Shown here: one piece after another, positions 45,425-57,489 of the stretch
Layout of the letters: each line of letters opens with the position of its first letter
Numbering within the stretch: the first letter of the stretch is position 1
DNA from: Hirundichthys speculiger
Taxonomy: Eukaryota; Chordata; Actinopteri; Beloniformes; Exocoetidae
Direction of reading: 5' to 3'
DNA: 64,000 nucleotides
Assembly (NCBI GenBank): GCA_018398805.1
Contig: JAGFBZ010001566.1
Span: 1-64,000, forward strand
Notes under the pieces: generated by a model
The model's database searches: none
What the model saw: the letters and a program-made list of their open reading frames with translations, nothing else
What the model was told of the DNA's origin: nothing
Position numbers and translations under genes: made by a program

Positions 45425-46000
45425 GCTCCCTACCCTGGAGGTTGTCGTCTAATCTCATCTGTCAGTCTGTCCATCACAGCAAACTAGAAGGGTCTCAGAG
45501 CTGATCCTTGATGCAGTCCCACCTCCACCTTGAACTCCTCTGTCACACCTACAGCTCACCTCACCATTATCTTCCAGCTCTCATCCATGTCCTGCTCCAC
45601 TCTAACATCCTTTTCTGCTCCTCCAGACCTCCTCATCAGTACCAGAGCTCCTCTCAGCTCCCTGTCATCTGCTTTCTAAATGTCTACAAAGACACAATGC
45701 AGCTCCATCTGACCTTCTCTGTACTCCTCTATCAGCATCCTCAAAGCAAATATTGCAGTCTGTAGTCTGGCACGAAACCATCCTGCAGTTCACAGATGCT
45801 CACCTCTGTCCTCAGTCTAGCGCCCACAACTTTTTCTCATAACTTCATTGTGTGGCTCATCAACTTTATTCCTCTGCAGCTGCCACAGCTCTGAACATCT
45901 CCTTTGTAATTAAAAATCGGCGCCAGCACGCTTCTCCTCCGTTCCTGCCACCTCTCCTAGATGCTTCCATACCTCCACAGGTGTATCATCAGGACCAAAT
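45425..46000 (-). mobile_element. RTE/Rex3-type LINE reverse-transcriptase relic
   Basis: With stops and frameshifts, the minus strand reads remnants of the RTE reverse-transcriptase core: EELWYR, then W.RTWM, then the block equivalent to VGLHQGSALSPFLFAVVMD as WDCIKDQL.DPSSLL.WTD. This is followed by a .MRL.D segment. No open frame remains. Confidence 0.65.
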
Positions 46001-46129
46001 GTCTTTCCACACTTCCCTTCCTCTCTTCACTTTTACTACCCGGCCGGGTCATGGTTTAATTCAAATTAAGTACATTTACAGAGTAAATGACTGGACGTTG
46101 GAGGCCGAGTTGGTTGCCCTCTGACTGAT

Positions 46130-47690
46130 AAAGGGGCTACAAGCCTCTGCTCTCATCACGCTGGTCACGAGTCCATGTGGAGGGCTGTGCCAGGTAGGGT
46201 ATCCTGACATAAAACCTAGGACAAATCAACACGCCGTTTTCCCATTTCCTGAAAAAGTTGCTCTTGTAGATATTATGTGTCAGGTTGTCATTTGAAAAGC
46301 TTTTACATTTGCACCTTCCTGACATATAAATAATTCACCCTTTTCCTCGTTTAATCGTGATTGCATGCAGTGTTTGGACTGAATGCCTTGGTCTTTCCTT
46401 GCACGAGGACACTTCAAGGTTTTAATGTTACACTGTGCAGATGTGCTCCCTGTAAGGATAAATCATGCAAAAAGAGAGAAATCTAGGCCGTTTTGTCCCA
46501 CCGTGGGGACCTCTGAGATCCCTGACAGGTCCTTGTGGGGCTCTAAAGGACTATAAGGAGATATAGGTTAACTTTTTCATCGTAATTTCCTTCAGCTCAG
46601 AGGCTCTGAATGTGTCTGCACTGATTTCTATCTTCCTGATATTACCTTCACACCTCCTGCATATTACCATCTGGTCTCTTTCTGTGTTTTGTCGCGACTG
46701 TGGAAAATCTTAAAGATTAATCTCTGCGATCTGAAGCGGTGTCAGCCTTATCGGGGTCCAAGGTGTAATGATGGATGTGCGCCTGGGCCACCGCGGGCCC
46801 GTTCGCTCTATTCATCATTTCCAGTTTCATTATTCTGCAGATTACCTTCTTCCTTTCATCTAAAACACGAGATAGCCTATCTGTGCTGAAATCACAGCAG
46901 ATATTCATCTCTGAAGCGATTTCCAGTTAATAAAATATGCAAAGGCGTATATTAGACGCCATTTGTGCTCTTTTTAACAGAAAGAAAAGGGGGGGATAAA
47001 TAGGCTGCCTTTTAAGTATTAACATGACTTTGTCATCATCATTTGACAGCCTCAGTTTCCATGGAGACGCTACATTCCTGTAACATCCGCAGCAGCAAAG
47101 CTCATGTAGATCAGAGAGGCTGAAAATACAAAGCACCCGTCGTTTGACTGATCGGTGCCGGTGGGAAGGAAAGGCACCACAACAGGTCTCTAAAATGAGC
47201 CAGAACCTGGATGTGGGGAGCCACGGTGACCCTGTGATGAAAAAAAGTAAATACTGTAACTTTATGTTGGGGAAAAAAGAAAAAAAAGTCACAACCACCA
47301 TAAGGTTGGTGTTCTCACTTCAGAACCATCTTCCTCAAGAGTGAAGAAGAGCCTGAAAAGAGGAATCACAGCTCCCTATAAAGAGTTTATATTCAGAAGG
47401 GCAGGAGAAGGTTGATCTGATATCAACAGTGATGACACCACCAGCTTCAACTCCCCGTTAAGGTCAGTCCTACAGACTCCAGTTCAGTTCAGCACCATCA
47501 TTTTCAAGGTTCGAGGCTGCGCTTTAGCTTGGCAAATGTCACTATTTTCATCCAGGTTTCCATCTGCGCTCCTCCAAGTCAGATGAAGGTGTTTTCCTAT
47601 CAAACAGGAGGGGGGGGGGGGGGTGCTGGTCCCAGCTACAGGACGGCAGCAGCTTACATCAGGAAAAAAAAAAGTGGAAACATCCTGCAA
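46130..47690. other. Intergenic; possible conserved regulatory sequence
   Basis: No gene or repeat recognised. The segment 46690-46920 is unusually repeat-free and homeodomain-site rich (ATTA motifs, GGCCACCGCGGGCC palindrome), which would fit an enhancer; that is inference. A G-run of about 17 lies at 47609-47625. Confidence 0.35.
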
Positions 47691-48340
47691 CGATGGACGC
47701 CTCATTCTGCTCAAACGACCGGATCAAGCGCATCGCGACGAGACAGATCACGAGCTCTGATTCAATTCCTCATCCGCGTCTGAGCGGATGCGGCTCAGCC
47801 TCCCGCAGCCGCCCTCTCACCGCCGCAAACTTCAGCGTCACGCCGTCGTTTCTGCGGGTCGGACTGACACCCACATTGAGAAATGCGCAGCCACTGCCCC
47901 AAAAATGTCTGATCCGAGCCACCTCTGCCGGAGCTGGCGGACGCAGAAAGGCGCACCCGGGAGGCACAATGCGCACCGCTCTCACCGCGCCGCAGCCGCT
48001 CCTGGTCCTCCGCAATGAAAAAAAGAAAAAAAAAAAAGAGAGAGAGAGAGAAAGAAACAAAGAGCTTTACCTTCGTGATCAATATGTCTGCTCTCGGCTT
48101 CTCCAGTTTGTTTCACCGTCTCGCTGGTGGCGATGATAACGCGTCCCGCATCCTCGGTCCTTCCCGCCTCTGTTTTCCCGGGAGTCAGGGTGTGGGACAC
48201 GCACACGCATGGCACGTAAATGCAAAGGCATCTTTTAATGTAGACATCATTCAGTCGCTCTCTAGTCCGCGCGCCGCGCTGATTTCTTTTATTCTGAAAT
48301 GCGAACAAAAATGAGTGCGCGCGCGCGCGCGTGTGTGGAG
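47690..48340. promoter_or_regulatory. CpG-rich island with no recognised gene
   Basis: CpG density rises sharply at 47690-48010, with many CGC/GCC triplets. An (AG)n run follows at about 48036-48052 and a (GC)n/(GT)n alternating run at 48315-48337. An open frame of 147 codons at 47693-48136 (+) has no recognisable family. It could be a promoter or first exon of an unannotated transcript. Confidence 0.35.
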
Positions 48341-49019
48341 AAAAAAAAATAGTCACACCAACAGCGGTTTGAGATGCTTTAACAATATTTCTGATTCTTG
48401 TCCATCCAGAGCAGATAAACTCCGCAAGTTTATGAGGACGCATCAAGAAAAAAAAAGAAAGAAAAAAGGTTGGGTGAGAGGATATATTTAGGTCTCTGAA
48501 GTGACTAATAAAGACTAACAACTCAAAATGTTTAATCTGGCTCCGCCTTATCACTTTGTGGCAGATTAAGTCTGAAAATATGTTATTATCCCACCAAGCA
48601 TTTATATACGGGCCCCATGAGCCAGGTGGCCCCACCTGTACTGGCCCTGATGGACTCTGAGTGGCGTCTAACTGCTCTGAGGGACCCAACTGGGTTTCAA
48701 ATATACACTGTAAAAAAAAATCGTAAAAAAAACAACGTAATTTTCCGGCAACTGGGGCACCAGAAAAATACCATGAAATAACAGAAAATTACTTTCTCAT
48801 AAAAATACAGTTTTTTTTTCCCATAATTCAAAATACAGTTTGTAGTTGTAATTTAACAGATTTCTTCCAAATTATTGTGATTAAGCACCTTCAATAAAGT
48901 GATAATGCAAAAAGTTCTGCAGAAAAATACCATAATTTTACAGATTTTTCCCAAATTATTATGATCAAACACCTTTAAAAAACTGATTATGCGAAGAGTT
49001 CTGCAGAAAAATACTGCCT

Positions 49020-49165
49020 TTTTTTTGGCACTATTGGCCTTTATTTGACAGTGAAGGAGAAACAGAACAGAAAGAACAGGGAAGATACACGATAAAGATA
49101 CATCCAGGCCAGGAGTTGAATCCACAACCAACCACACATGGACTGTAGCCTTTGTGTGGTTACCT
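49020..49165 (-). mobile_element. Diverged copy of the tRNA-derived SINE
   Basis: Parallels the SINE at 30228-30433: GGCCTTTATTTGACAGTGAA, then CAGGAGTTGAATCCACAACC (decayed B box on the minus strand) and GGACTGTAGCCTTTGTGTGG. Nested within CACTA copy 1. Confidence 0.65.
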
Positions 49166-49939
49166 GGTCTACAATACTTCACAGAACCTTGGCACTGGTC
49201 ATATAAGTATTTTTGCCAACTGCCTATTAAAACACAAAGTGCAGAAAAAGTTCTGTTTTACACACATTATTAAACAAACTCACAGAAACTCATTCGAACA
49301 CAGACAGACTTAACTCAGGGTGACACAAATTAACATGTTAAATGTAAGGGGTATGAATGAACAGACTTCATGTGGCAGCATTAAATCAAATAGCTAATAA
49401 ATAAACACAGATACGCACCTAAACAACCAGGGCTGCAAAGGATGCTGGGAAATGACCTAAAAGGACCTGCCAGATCACTACAGTATGTTGACCATCTGTC
49501 CTAACCACTGTGCCAGGGTGTGGCCCATCACTGGTATTTCTGTAGTCCTGAAGTCTTTGATGAAGATTTTAATACTATGTCTTACCCTAAATGTCATACA
49601 GCAAAATAAATTCTGCTATTGAGATTGAACATTTAAAGTATGTTGCTTCTTTTTAAAAGAACTTAAAGATCGGCATTCTTAAATATACTACTTACCGCCT
49701 GGACTCTTGCAATGCAGTATTTTCTAACTTTTCTTATTTGACATTTATCAGATTCTTTAGCATGTAAGTACTTCTACACAATGTGACATCACTTAGTAAC
49801 TGGAGGAGCAATATCTCTGAAACTTTCAACCTCAACAGGTAGCAAATTTGGGCATACACTTTATTTCTATTTTATTCGCATAATGTTTGAGGTAATAGAA
49901 TACAAGTTTGTGAAATTTGTTTACACAATTAGTTTGAAC

Positions 49940-50031
49940 ATAAAAGTCATGCTCTGGGTCTCTGTAAAACGCCTAGAGACAATTGACATTGTAACAGACG
50001 CTACACAAATAAAATTGAATTGAATAAAAGT
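49940..50031 (+). mobile_element. LINE/SINE tail fragment
   Basis: TCTCTGTAAAACGCCTAGAG and CTACACAAATAAAATTGAAT resemble the widespread fish tail CTGTAAAGCGCC...ATATAAATAAAATTGAATTG. Nested in CACTA copy 1. Confidence 0.5.
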
Positions 50032-50770
50032 ACACATAAATGTGAAACGAGTGAGATTTTCCTTAAAATTACACAGAAAGACAGGAGATTATTATTATGG
50101 ACATAAACCTTGATTTAACAAGCTTCATATTTACTTACAGATAATTATTGTCATTTTACAAAGATTTGACTGTAATTTAAGAGAGCAGGAAAGATAATGT
50201 ATAATAATACAGTCATTTTTCCATTAAAAAAAAGAGAAATGAACATAGTTTGTCATGACTGGTACAATACTTTAAAAAAACAACTGTGTTGTTAAATTTA
50301 CAAGAAATGTCTGTTATTTTACAGTTTTGAGACCATTTTTAGAAAACAATAAAATACTGTAAAAATTTAGAGTTATTTACCGTAAAATTAGTTGTTTTTT
50401 TTTTTTACAGTGTAGGTCACACGTTGTTAAAACTATATAAGACCCTCACATTTTGGCCGCCTGCTTTTTTTTTTTTCTTTTTTCTTTTTTTTTAGCTCAT
50501 GTCCATTTAGTCCACTTGCGTCCCCTGTATGTAACACCGACCCTTCATGAACCCAGGCCATCTGGCCATTTGTCCTTTTAAAGCTTCATCCAGCTCTGTC
50601 TCCAAGGAGTCCAGTTTTAGTCCAGATGTGTTGCTCTGCAGCTTTTAAATGCCTGAATAATCTGGTGTGATGATGTTGTGGAAATTCTGCAGCTGTCCCA
50701 GATGAATTGAGAAACAAAGCTGAGAAGACGCTCAAGAGTTGTCTCTGTGTCTTTTATTTTTGCTTTAGAG

Positions 50771-51151
50771 CAGCCATTTCCCAAACTTCAGAATACCAAG
50801 GCCCAATTTGAAATGTGAAAAATCTCTGCAGCCCACCGAAACCTTTAATCACAACTGTGATCAACATACAGGACAAGGAACCATGATCTGATATTAATGT
50901 AAGGGGTCAACAAATAAGGTGACACTTGTCATATTAAGTTAAGATGACAGTAGAATAACACTTAACTGGTTTGTTTTATTACTTCTTAATGTTTTTTTTT
51001 AATCATGAATATTCTACATTAATTTAAAACATATTTAAAAAAGATCGAGGATTTAAAACACATTTGTTTAATTTTAATGACCTCTCATGGCCCACCTGCA
51101 GTCCCACGATGGCCCACCAGGGGGCCGCGGCCCACACTTTGGGAATCACTG
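50771..51151. mobile_element. Short hAT element with perfect duplication
   Basis: CAGCCATTTCCCAAACTT to CACACTTTGGGAATCACTG, with identical CTTTAGAG at 50763-50770 and 51152-51159. 381 bp, non-coding. Confidence 0.92.
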
Positions 51152-51769
51152 CTTTAGAGAAAGGAAACAGGTTCACACAAAGTGCTAGTCTGCAGAACCC
51201 CCCCACCCCCCACCCTTTACAGGTGTGTATTTAACATATTTGGGGCCACGTGTCCTTACAGGTATATGTCATGATCTGTCCTGTCAGAGCTGAGTTTCAT
51301 GTGTGCCGTCCAGTCACAGATGTTCATGCTGTTATCAGTGCATCCAGCTGTGGGGAGGAGACTAATTATTTTACCCTTTAAAGCCACTTTAGGGGGATTA
51401 TTAACAGAAAATTAAACGGAAACATTAAATTGAATTTCTGCAACAACAGGCAAACAGTTATGTCGGTCATGACAAACAAGCACCAGCATTGTCGAAAAAA
51501 AAAAAAAAGAAAGAAAAGAAATCGAGACACAACACAGACATGGAAGAATGTAATTTTAATCCACCGACGTCAGAAGAAATCCGTTAGGCACCCATAGATG
51601 TTACATCCCAACATGTGTATCTACTCTGGGAATCTCCAGGTGACGTGTTTCAAACACCTGCGGCTTTTTCTGTTTCAAATATTTGGTAAAAGTGTCTGTT
51701 CTCACCCCGCAGGGACGTTGGTCAGATGTATATCTGATTCCTTTTCAACCTAAATTTGTGACTTGTATA
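51152..51769. other. Intergenic sequence
   Basis: No gene or repeat recognised apart from an A-run near 51498-51511. Confidence 0.5.
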
Positions 51770-52464
51770 CAATGATCCCTTATTTTTCGCGGTTAATGGG
51801 GACCGGCGCCCCCTCGCATAAATCAAAATCCGTGAACTGGAGCCGGAGCCCCCTGAGCCTCAATAATGTGTTTAAAATATGTTTAAACCCCCAAGAAGTA
51901 GCGAGTCACTACAGTGAAACAAGACAAAGGCTCAACTGTGGTCTTTCTGTTTCCTTCACAGCCTCTGGTCTCTGAACCGTAATAAAGAAACTGCTGGTAT
52001 TGTGCTATTTTTGGCTCATAATTAGCAGCTAACACGCTAACAACAACAAAAGAAACAGTCCAGTTTTCTCTGCATGGAAAAGGCACTTTATTCTGGCACT
52101 GCAGGAACTTGTAACATCACACAGGTTGTATTGTTGGGCTCCTGTCGGTTAACAGAGAATGTAAATCTATACACGCTGGGCTGCTGTTAATACTCACTAC
52201 ACTTTTCATCTAACCCTGTTTTCTTCTGCCGTCCCACGACACACACTCCATTACCCATAAGGCCACATCATTACCCATAAGGCCACATCATTACCCATAA
52301 GGCCACATCATTACCCATAAGGGGCCAGGCTGGCTCACAGCATTTCTTCACTGTGAGAGAACGCGCATGTTTCTGCGATTTTTAATTTTTTTTTAAATTA
52401 TATTATATATATTGCTGAAAAAATCCGCGAATAACTCAAACCGTGAATTGGCAAGGGATCACTG
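51770..52464. mobile_element. pogo/Tigger-like (Tc1-mariner) MITE
   Basis: CAATGATCCCTTATTTTTCG at the left and GGCAAGGGATCACTG at the right, with internal CGCGG and CCGCGAAT, bordered by TA on both sides (51768-51769, 52465-52466). The TA target and CAGTGATCCC terminus are typical of pogo-like elements. Confidence 0.8.
52251..52322. repeat. 20-bp tandem repeat, about 3.6 units
   Basis: Perfect units of CATTACCCATAAGGCCACAT inside the pogo-like MITE. Confidence 0.93.
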
Positions 52465-52664
52465 TAATTCAATGCAGCTCTGAAGGGAGGCGTGTGGGGC
52501 TGAGTGAACTGCTGCTGTGGACATGGGTGTGAAAACATGGTTGAAAGAGGAGCCTCCTGGACTGCAGTTACTTGGTAGTTTGACCACAACGTGTCACAGA
52601 TGTTTCATTAAGGATCTCTGGAAGTTGTGTCAACTTGAGAAAAGGTCATGATGTGTCTCGTTTA

Positions 52665-53060
52665 GGACATCATGGTGCTGAGCGCTGACGCCTCACAGCT
52701 CCTGGGTTCCTGGGGGTTTTTCTGTCCAGGAAGAACGATTCTCTTCCCATAGTCCGAGTGATAAATGGCTCCTTGTGGATGCGTGACCCTGTCCAGAGTG
52801 TGGCCCCAGCTTTCTCCCAAAGACAGCTGGGATTGGCCCCAGCTGACCCCTGTGACCTCTGAATACGTTGATGGTGGTGGGGGGGGGGTATAGGTTCTTT
52901 GGCAGCATGATGACAAGCTGATCGTCACGGTGAGTAAGTCCCTGGTCAAATATCAGCTGAGGTCTTTCTGTGTGGAGCACATCTGGGTGAGCGTGGTGAC
53001 CTTTGCCCCGGTGGCTCCAGCAGATCCCCACGGTCCCCCATGGGACTGAAGCGTGTTCTC
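52665..53060 (+). mobile_element. Degenerate RTE-type tails
   Basis: CGCCTCACAGCTCCTGGGTT, GTGACCCTGTCCAGAGTGTG and AGACAGCTGGGATTGGCCCC parallel the element at 8927-9273. A second partial copy (CTTTCTGTGTGGAGCACATC) follows from about 52963. Confidence 0.65.
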
Positions 53061-54318
53061 GAGATGAATGAATCCGTTTATGTTGGTCATCCAGGTGACT
53101 CTCAAATGTCTGAATGCAACTGCTACTTTGATACAGAGTGAAATGGCTCAAATGGGATGAGCCAAAAAGAAAAAGAAGTCCAGCTGCAATGATTCAAACT
53201 GCTGGAGAATGAGTCTGTTTCCATGATGTCACAACATAATGATCAGACCTTTGCATTTACTCTCATCCCTCCATTAATTCTGGTTTCTTTCTCTTTGCAT
53301 TAATAATTAAAAAAAAAAATCTACTCTTGCAGTTCCTCCTGCGTCCAGCAGGGGTCAGCAGATACCCTGAGGAGCCTGACAGCGAACTGCTGACTCACTT
53401 CTGGAAAACACGCATCTTTCTGAGGAGCCTTTTGCACAAAGAGGAGCCAGATGAGATCCATCATCGGGACAGGAGACGTCAGTGCCAGTCAGACACCAAA
53501 ACCTGTCTTCTGGAGGCTTATGCCAAGAAAACCAGCTATTTACAGGACCATCAAAACATATCATGAACGTAAAATGACCTAAATAATATAACTGACAACC
53601 TAACATTTGTTTCAGCGTGGCTCATATATGCTTGTTAGAATAAAAGGTAGCAGAGAAATCTTTGTGACAGTGTGTTATGTTTCAGTTTTACCTTGACACC
53701 TGCAGACGGATTCTCTCTCTGTCAAAATTGCTCATTTTATATTCTTACTTTTCTATCTTGTTACCAGGCTCTTTATGTTTTTAAGTCAGTTATTTATCTT
53801 TATTGTGACATGAAACGTCTTCAGCTCACAGAATATGATCGAGTTTGGAAAAATACTGCAGCAGGCACCCAAAAGAGCAAAAAGCAGGGTTCAGATTTAC
53901 ACCTCCAGAGGTTACAGTAACAGCTGTATTTTTTTTCCTCTCCACCCCTGCATGTTGCTTTTCCCCTGAGTGACAGCAGAGCACACAGAGAGCTGCAGGG
54001 CAGCGGTGTGCAGACATCCTGCAGCCTTTTGGGGGAAAAAATAAGAAAAAAATCATCTTTACAGCCTGCTGTGCAGATTTATAAGAAGAAGTCACCAGTA
54101 ATTTATCCTGCAGCATTCCTAGGTGACTTATGAGTGACTCTGCCAGGGTTTCTCATCTTTGAGCCATCTTGCTTTGCGGTTTTTCGACTATTTTTGTGTT
54201 TGAATATGAGGATGCTGCATACTTTAGAGAAGATTGAGATTTTAATAACGAGTCTTAAAGCTGGTGGCAACTTGAAGGTTTTGTTGTTGTGGACAAAAAA
54301 AGGAAACGAGCAAAACGT
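53061..54318. other. Intergenic sequence
   Basis: Open frames such as 53327-53566 (+, 79 codons) have no recognisable family or splice context. No RNA gene seen. Confidence 0.45.
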
Positions 54319-54350
54319 CCATCCATCCATTATCTATACTGCCTGAGTCT
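54319..54350 (-). mobile_element. RTE-tail fragment
   Basis: CCATCCATCCATTATCTATA is the reverse complement of the (ATGG)n tail end of fish RTE elements. Confidence 0.55.
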
Positions 54351-55224
54351 TCAGGGCCTGTGCACGCTAGCATTTAAAAAAAAACAACAACAATAGCTTT
54401 AGTTTGTGTTTCAGAGTGACAGAGAAGTCATTTCAGAAAGTGAACAGGCTTTAACAGTTCACGGCTTCACTTCATCCCAGATTTCAGTCTTTTGTGGGAC
54501 TCTGCAAGCACGAAAAAGACATCGAATATCCAGTTTATCCTTAAGTGGCACCATTATTTTCCATTACGCTCACACTGGTGCGTTTGTTGCGTCGATAATG
54601 GCAACTTGAGGCGCTTTTTTTTTCTTTCTGCAGACCGAGAGCTCATTTAAACAAACCACGGATCCCAAAATAGCTGCTTTTCTCCGCAGAGCGCGAGCCC
54701 CTCTGCACAGATAAAGAGTTATTTTGTTCTCCACGGGGAACAAAGACGTATCAGTTTGGTAATCAAAGCACATTGCCTGGTACTTGCAGTGACACTGATA
54801 TAAATAGAAGCTTTGTGAGCCTCAGATTTATCAGCTCCAGGCCCCTTTGTCTCGAAGAAGGCCTTATTATAAAACTACAGAAACCATCAGGGAGGAGGCG
54901 GTGATGAGCACCTGCTACTGTTGTCTTTAACATGGATGCATCCACTTGGCAGCGGTTTATTAAACACATAAATGAATTATTTGATGAATTCTGCGTGGGG
55001 AATGTTGAGTGACTGCTCTGTGATTGCCTTCATCAGCCTGCTCCAGCTGTCTCACGCACATGGAATTATATGCTCAACAACATTAATTCTCATATCCCTC
55101 TTTTCTTTTCGTCCAATGACAAGCTGCGACATCAAATAGCCACATAACCTGCGAACCAATCAAATATTCACCTGCCACGGAGCCCCGCCCTTCCCCGACT
55201 CCTCCCGACTCCTCCTGCATCGTC
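54351..55224. promoter_or_regulatory. Region upstream of map1a, promoter by position
   Basis: Repeat-free sequence immediately 5' of the map1a start. It contains ATTA-rich segments (54770-55080) and near the ATG a CCCGACTCCTCC direct repeat (55194-55216). No TATA box is obvious. Promoter and enhancer roles are inferred from position only. Confidence 0.4.
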
Positions 55225-57181
55225 ATGGTGCTTGCTCCAGATGCAGTTGTCATGGAGATGGAAGAGAGCTCAGCGTCCGCCACTGGTGGCACTGTTACCA
55301 TGGAGATGTCCGCGGCTGCAGCAGCCTCGGCGGAGCGGGCAGAAGCGGAGGGGCGCGCGCAGCATCACGGGCAGCGCGGCGCCGCAGCCGCATTCCAGCA
55401 GGGAAGATACCGGATCCTGATCGTGATCGGAGAGATCTCCGCCGGACACCACCTGGAAGCCGCCAAGCAACAGATCGCACAAGGTGAGGCGGGAAGAGGA
55501 GGACTTAGAGGAGGTTCAGGAGCTCCGCTGATCTCTCAGACTCGGCTCAGTGAACGTCAAAAACGTGCTCATAACCAGCCGCTCTTAATCACTCTCCTTA
55601 ATTACTTCACGCTGCCTCATCTGTAATTTTAAGTCAAGGAGGGAGATTCACTTTTCTTTTTTCATGCTGTGCGTAACTTAAAGTGTCAGATGTAAATGAA
55701 TGTATCGCTTCACCTTTATGCTCCAACAGGGAAAACTTTGTCACTGAATGCACGTGCGCCTCGTTGTGGGTTTACAACAGGGCTGTCAGTCAATTAAATT
55801 TTTAAAATCGCGATTAATCGAAATATTTTCATAGTTAACTCGTGATTAATTGCATAAATAATTGTTTTAACGTTCTGTTTATCCATCCATCATCTGTATC
55901 CATTTTGTCCTATACAGGGTCACAGGGATCTGCTTTACTCATTTATTTATTTTTAAGCCTTTAGTTTGAAACCCGGAAGTTCACAAATGCCGTACTTTTT
56001 GGGGACTTAATTCATCAGCTTCTTTGTATATTTTGTTGGACTGCTGCTTGACCGCAGTAATTTGCTGACGGTCCCTAAACTCCATGGCAGCAGCGAGGTA
56101 CTGAAGGATATTCAGCGCTGTTTCTTAGAGTTTTAGCCACACTCACTGAGCTTGGAGGGTTGATGACACTTGTGAAATGTCCGGCATACTTATATCTACA
56201 AAATGATACCAACCTGGATGAAATCGGTGCCGTTTTCATGACGCTATTAAAGTTTCAAGAGAAAAAAAACAAGCAAATGTCAGATTTGAAACTAGCTTTA
56301 CCGTGTCCTGCGGTGGTAACTCAATTCACAGTGACAGTAAATACAAATAACCATTTTCTGGTCAATAGACCCATCTGGCAGCACCTTAAAGCTAAACAAG
56401 ACCCTTTTCTGTCACCATGTCTGTCCCACACGTTGACTGTAAATACACTTATTGGCCGAGAGTCATATTTACAGAAACGTGTGTGTTAATCTCGCATAAA
56501 AAAATAGTGGTGTTATTAACGCGTTATTAACGAATTAACTCTGACAGCCCTAGTTTATACACTTCTGTGTACTACAGTAACATGTTTTACCACAAAGTCT
56601 GCACCTATAAATCTACATTACTTCTCCTAAAGTGTCTTGCTGGAGTTTAGAAAAAAAAAAGAGGAGATAACTGAGTCACATCCTGTGGAAACTGTGATGT
56701 TCCCCAGCTGGTCGTGTCTGTTACTCATCTTACGTCTCTTTTGGAAAACAGGTCTGCGTTCCTGGAACGTTGATCTGACCGCCTTCGACCTGAACAAGGA
56801 GCTGCATCTGTTCGAGACCAGACACACCGCCCAGTTCTCCGCCCAGGTCAAAGGTCAGTCAGTGTTTATGGGATGTTTGTCGGAGCGCCTGCTTCAGTTT
56901 GTGTGTGGCGTCCTGCCAACTGTATTTCTCTCTTTTTATTGCCTGGAGACTGTTATTGCTGTTAGGCTCTGCGGGGGGGGGTGGGGGGGGGGATGGAGGG
57001 GTTCGCTGGATTGTCTGTCAACACAGAGAGACGATCGCAGTTTCAATCCGACAACAGCACGCCGTTTCTGCCGCCTGTCTTGCTTCTTTTGTTCATGTTA
57101 CAGTAGTCTTTGAAACCCCGGTGCCTCCCTGCAGATGACGCTGATCTGCTGTTCTCTCTGGACGAGCCGAACTCCACGTGA
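55225..57181 (+). CDS. map1a: MAP1-family N-terminus (map1a), 5' exons with possible short terminal exon
   Basis: MAP1 proteins bind and stabilise microtubules, mainly in neurons. Exon 1 is 55225-55483: an Ala/Glu-rich leader, then RYRILIVIGEISAGHHLEAA. Exon 2 is 56752-56853: GLRSWNVDLTAFDLNKELHL, then FETRHTAQFSAQVK. These match the conserved MAP1A/B/S N-terminal block (..VVGE..; G.RSW....... NL...L..F..RHSA.FS..V.GQ). Phase 1 is kept at both junctions. A third exon, 57135-57181, is joined in frame and gives DDADLLFSLDEPNST then stop. This is not the usual continuation (GQ..L..HRSD..ET), which was not found before 64000. Either this is an alternative 3' end, or exon 3 is a false match and the main exons lie further right. 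MAP1A rather than MAP1B or MAP1S is inferred from synteny beside tp53bp1. Start: ATG at 55225 has G at -3 and +4; internal ATGs at 55252, 55258 and 55300 are alternatives. Confidence 0.8.
55778..56552. mobile_element. hAT-type element in map1a intron 1
   Basis: CAGGGCTGTCAGTCAATTAA to TTAACTCTGACAGCCCTA. Flanks GTTTACAA (55770-55777) and GTTTATAC (56553-56560) match at six of eight. An RTE-tail fragment (ATCCATCCATCATCTGTATC) is nested near 55878-55930. A 109-codon open frame at 56160-56489 is not recognised. Confidence 0.75.
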
Positions 57182-57470
57182 TGAGAGAGCTCTCTCTGCG
57201 GAGACAGCGATGTTTCCTGACGGCTTGTAAAAAGTGAAAATTATTACCATTCATTAGACCTCGGGGTCCGAAGGGGTGCTGGTGTCTTTGCCTGTTGAGC
57301 TGATGATCTTTCTGCCACGTTAAACCAGAGAAGAGGGAGGAGAAAAATCACAGTGTTTATTTCAAGAACCAAAAGATATAATTTACCTGTTTTTCCAGGT
57401 GTGAAAAATACTTGTTTGTTAATATTTAATATTGAGTCGCTAGTCATTTGGACTTATCTAAAGTTGGCTA

Positions 57471-57476
57471 AATAAA
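57471..57476 (+). terminator. Poly(A) signal after the short map1a exon
   Basis: AATAAA 290 nt after the stop at 57179-57181, a plausible 3' end for a short transcript. Chance occurrence in AT-rich sequence is common. Confidence 0.4.
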
Positions 57477-57489
57477 TGTAAAATAACAG

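Larger units (their letters stand above)
48706..50412. mobile_element. CACTA (EnSpm) non-autonomous element, copy 1
   Basis: Left end CACTGTAAAAAAAAATCG and right end GTTTTTTTTTTTTACAGTG form inverted repeats beginning CACTG, with a TA dinucleotide on each side. Subterminal repeats with TACAGT and AAAATAC motifs are frequent. A SINE relative is nested at 49020-49165. About 1.7 kb. Confidence 0.8.

Noticed and set aside
47693..48136. 147-codon open frame in the CpG-rich island as a protein gene
   Set aside because: Composition follows the CpG island and the AG run; no recognisable domain.
53327..53566. 79-codon open frame as a gene
   Set aside because: No family match; neighbouring sequence is repeat-derived and no partner exon was found.
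56160..56489. 109-codon open frame in map1a intron 1
   Set aside because: Lies inside a hAT element with clear inverted ends; no recognised domain.
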